Source: Candidatus Zixiibacteriota bacterium
GTDB lineage: Bacteria > Zixibacteria > MSB-5A5 > GN15 > PGXB01
NCBI GenBank assembly: GCA_020345705.1
Contig: CP070766.1
Location: 2,384,935-2,392,186 of the forward strand
Direction of reading: 5' to 3'
Length of the DNA: 7,252 nucleotides
The translations under genes and the position numbers were made by a program. Shown one piece after another: positions 7,181-7,252 of this stretch; positions within the stretch are counted from its first letter, which is position 1; every line of letters begins with the position of its first letter. A model generated the notes under the pieces. It searched no databases, was not told where the DNA came from, and saw only the letters and a list, made by a program, of their open reading frames with translations.

Positions 7181-7252
7181 CTGTGTCCTATGCGTTAGTT
7201 TCTGCAATCGCGGCATTATCAACTTGTAATCGAACCCCCCGGGTATAACGAC

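Noticed and set aside
7225..7243. AATCGAACCCCCC resembles the T-arm of a tRNA read on the minus strand.
   Set aside because: The bases on the two sides of the loop (CTTGT and CCCCC) do not pair, and no acceptor stem or anticodon arm can be formed around it.
7150..7248. A 32-codon open frame from ATG 7150, preceded by a good GAGGGA box at 7138-7143.
   Set aside because: It runs through the terminator hairpin at 7155-7180, has no recognisable content, and is short enough to arise by chance. Kept only as a remote small-protein candidate.
7224..7249. Possible promoter for a gene to the right (TTGTAA at 7224-7229, TATAAC at 7244-7249).
   Set aside because: The spacer is only 14 bases, the -35 match is weak, and no downstream gene is visible in the window.

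Overview
The window holds two long genes on the + strand and almost nothing else. They lie head to tail 10 bases apart, and a strong intrinsic terminator follows the second, so they most likely form one transcription unit (promoter not visible; it is probably left of the window). The first gene (72-3947) encodes a secreted gingipain-type cysteine endopeptidase (family C25). The second (3958-7125) encodes a secreted zinc carboxypeptidase of the M14B (carboxypeptidase D/E/N-like) type with its transthyretin-like companion domain.

The N-terminal catalytic halves are unrelated, but the C-terminal halves follow one plan: one or more CARDB/Ig-like domains, a ~180-residue lectin/MAM-like jelly-roll, one or two Ig (BACON-like) domains, and a ~65-residue dockerin-like double calcium-loop module bracketed by cysteines. 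The two jelly-rolls and the two dockerins are clearly homologous between the proteins. The pair therefore looks like two enzymes mounted on one extracellular chassis, probably bound by the same surface or scaffold partner.

Active-site reading supports a joint job. The C25 protein keeps the Cys/His/Asp positions and the S1 residues recalled for the lysine gingipain Kgp. The M14 protein keeps the zinc ligands and the S1' Asp and Gln that give carboxypeptidase D its preference for C-terminal Lys/Arg. The first enzyme would cut proteins after a basic residue and the second would remove that residue. This is inferred from residue alignments made from memory, not demonstrated.

Organism: a Gram-negative-type bacterium of moderate GC that secretes large multidomain proteins with Cys-flanked C-terminal dockerins of the 'CGDADG...NLLDVTYLINYLYK' style. 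I associate that style with the FCB superphylum, especially candidate phylum Zixibacteria and relatives. No marker gene is present, so this placement is tentative. No RNA genes, mobile elements or CRISPR arrays were seen. The 71 bases before gene 1 contain only its ribosome binding site, and the 72 bases after the terminator hold nothing I can support.
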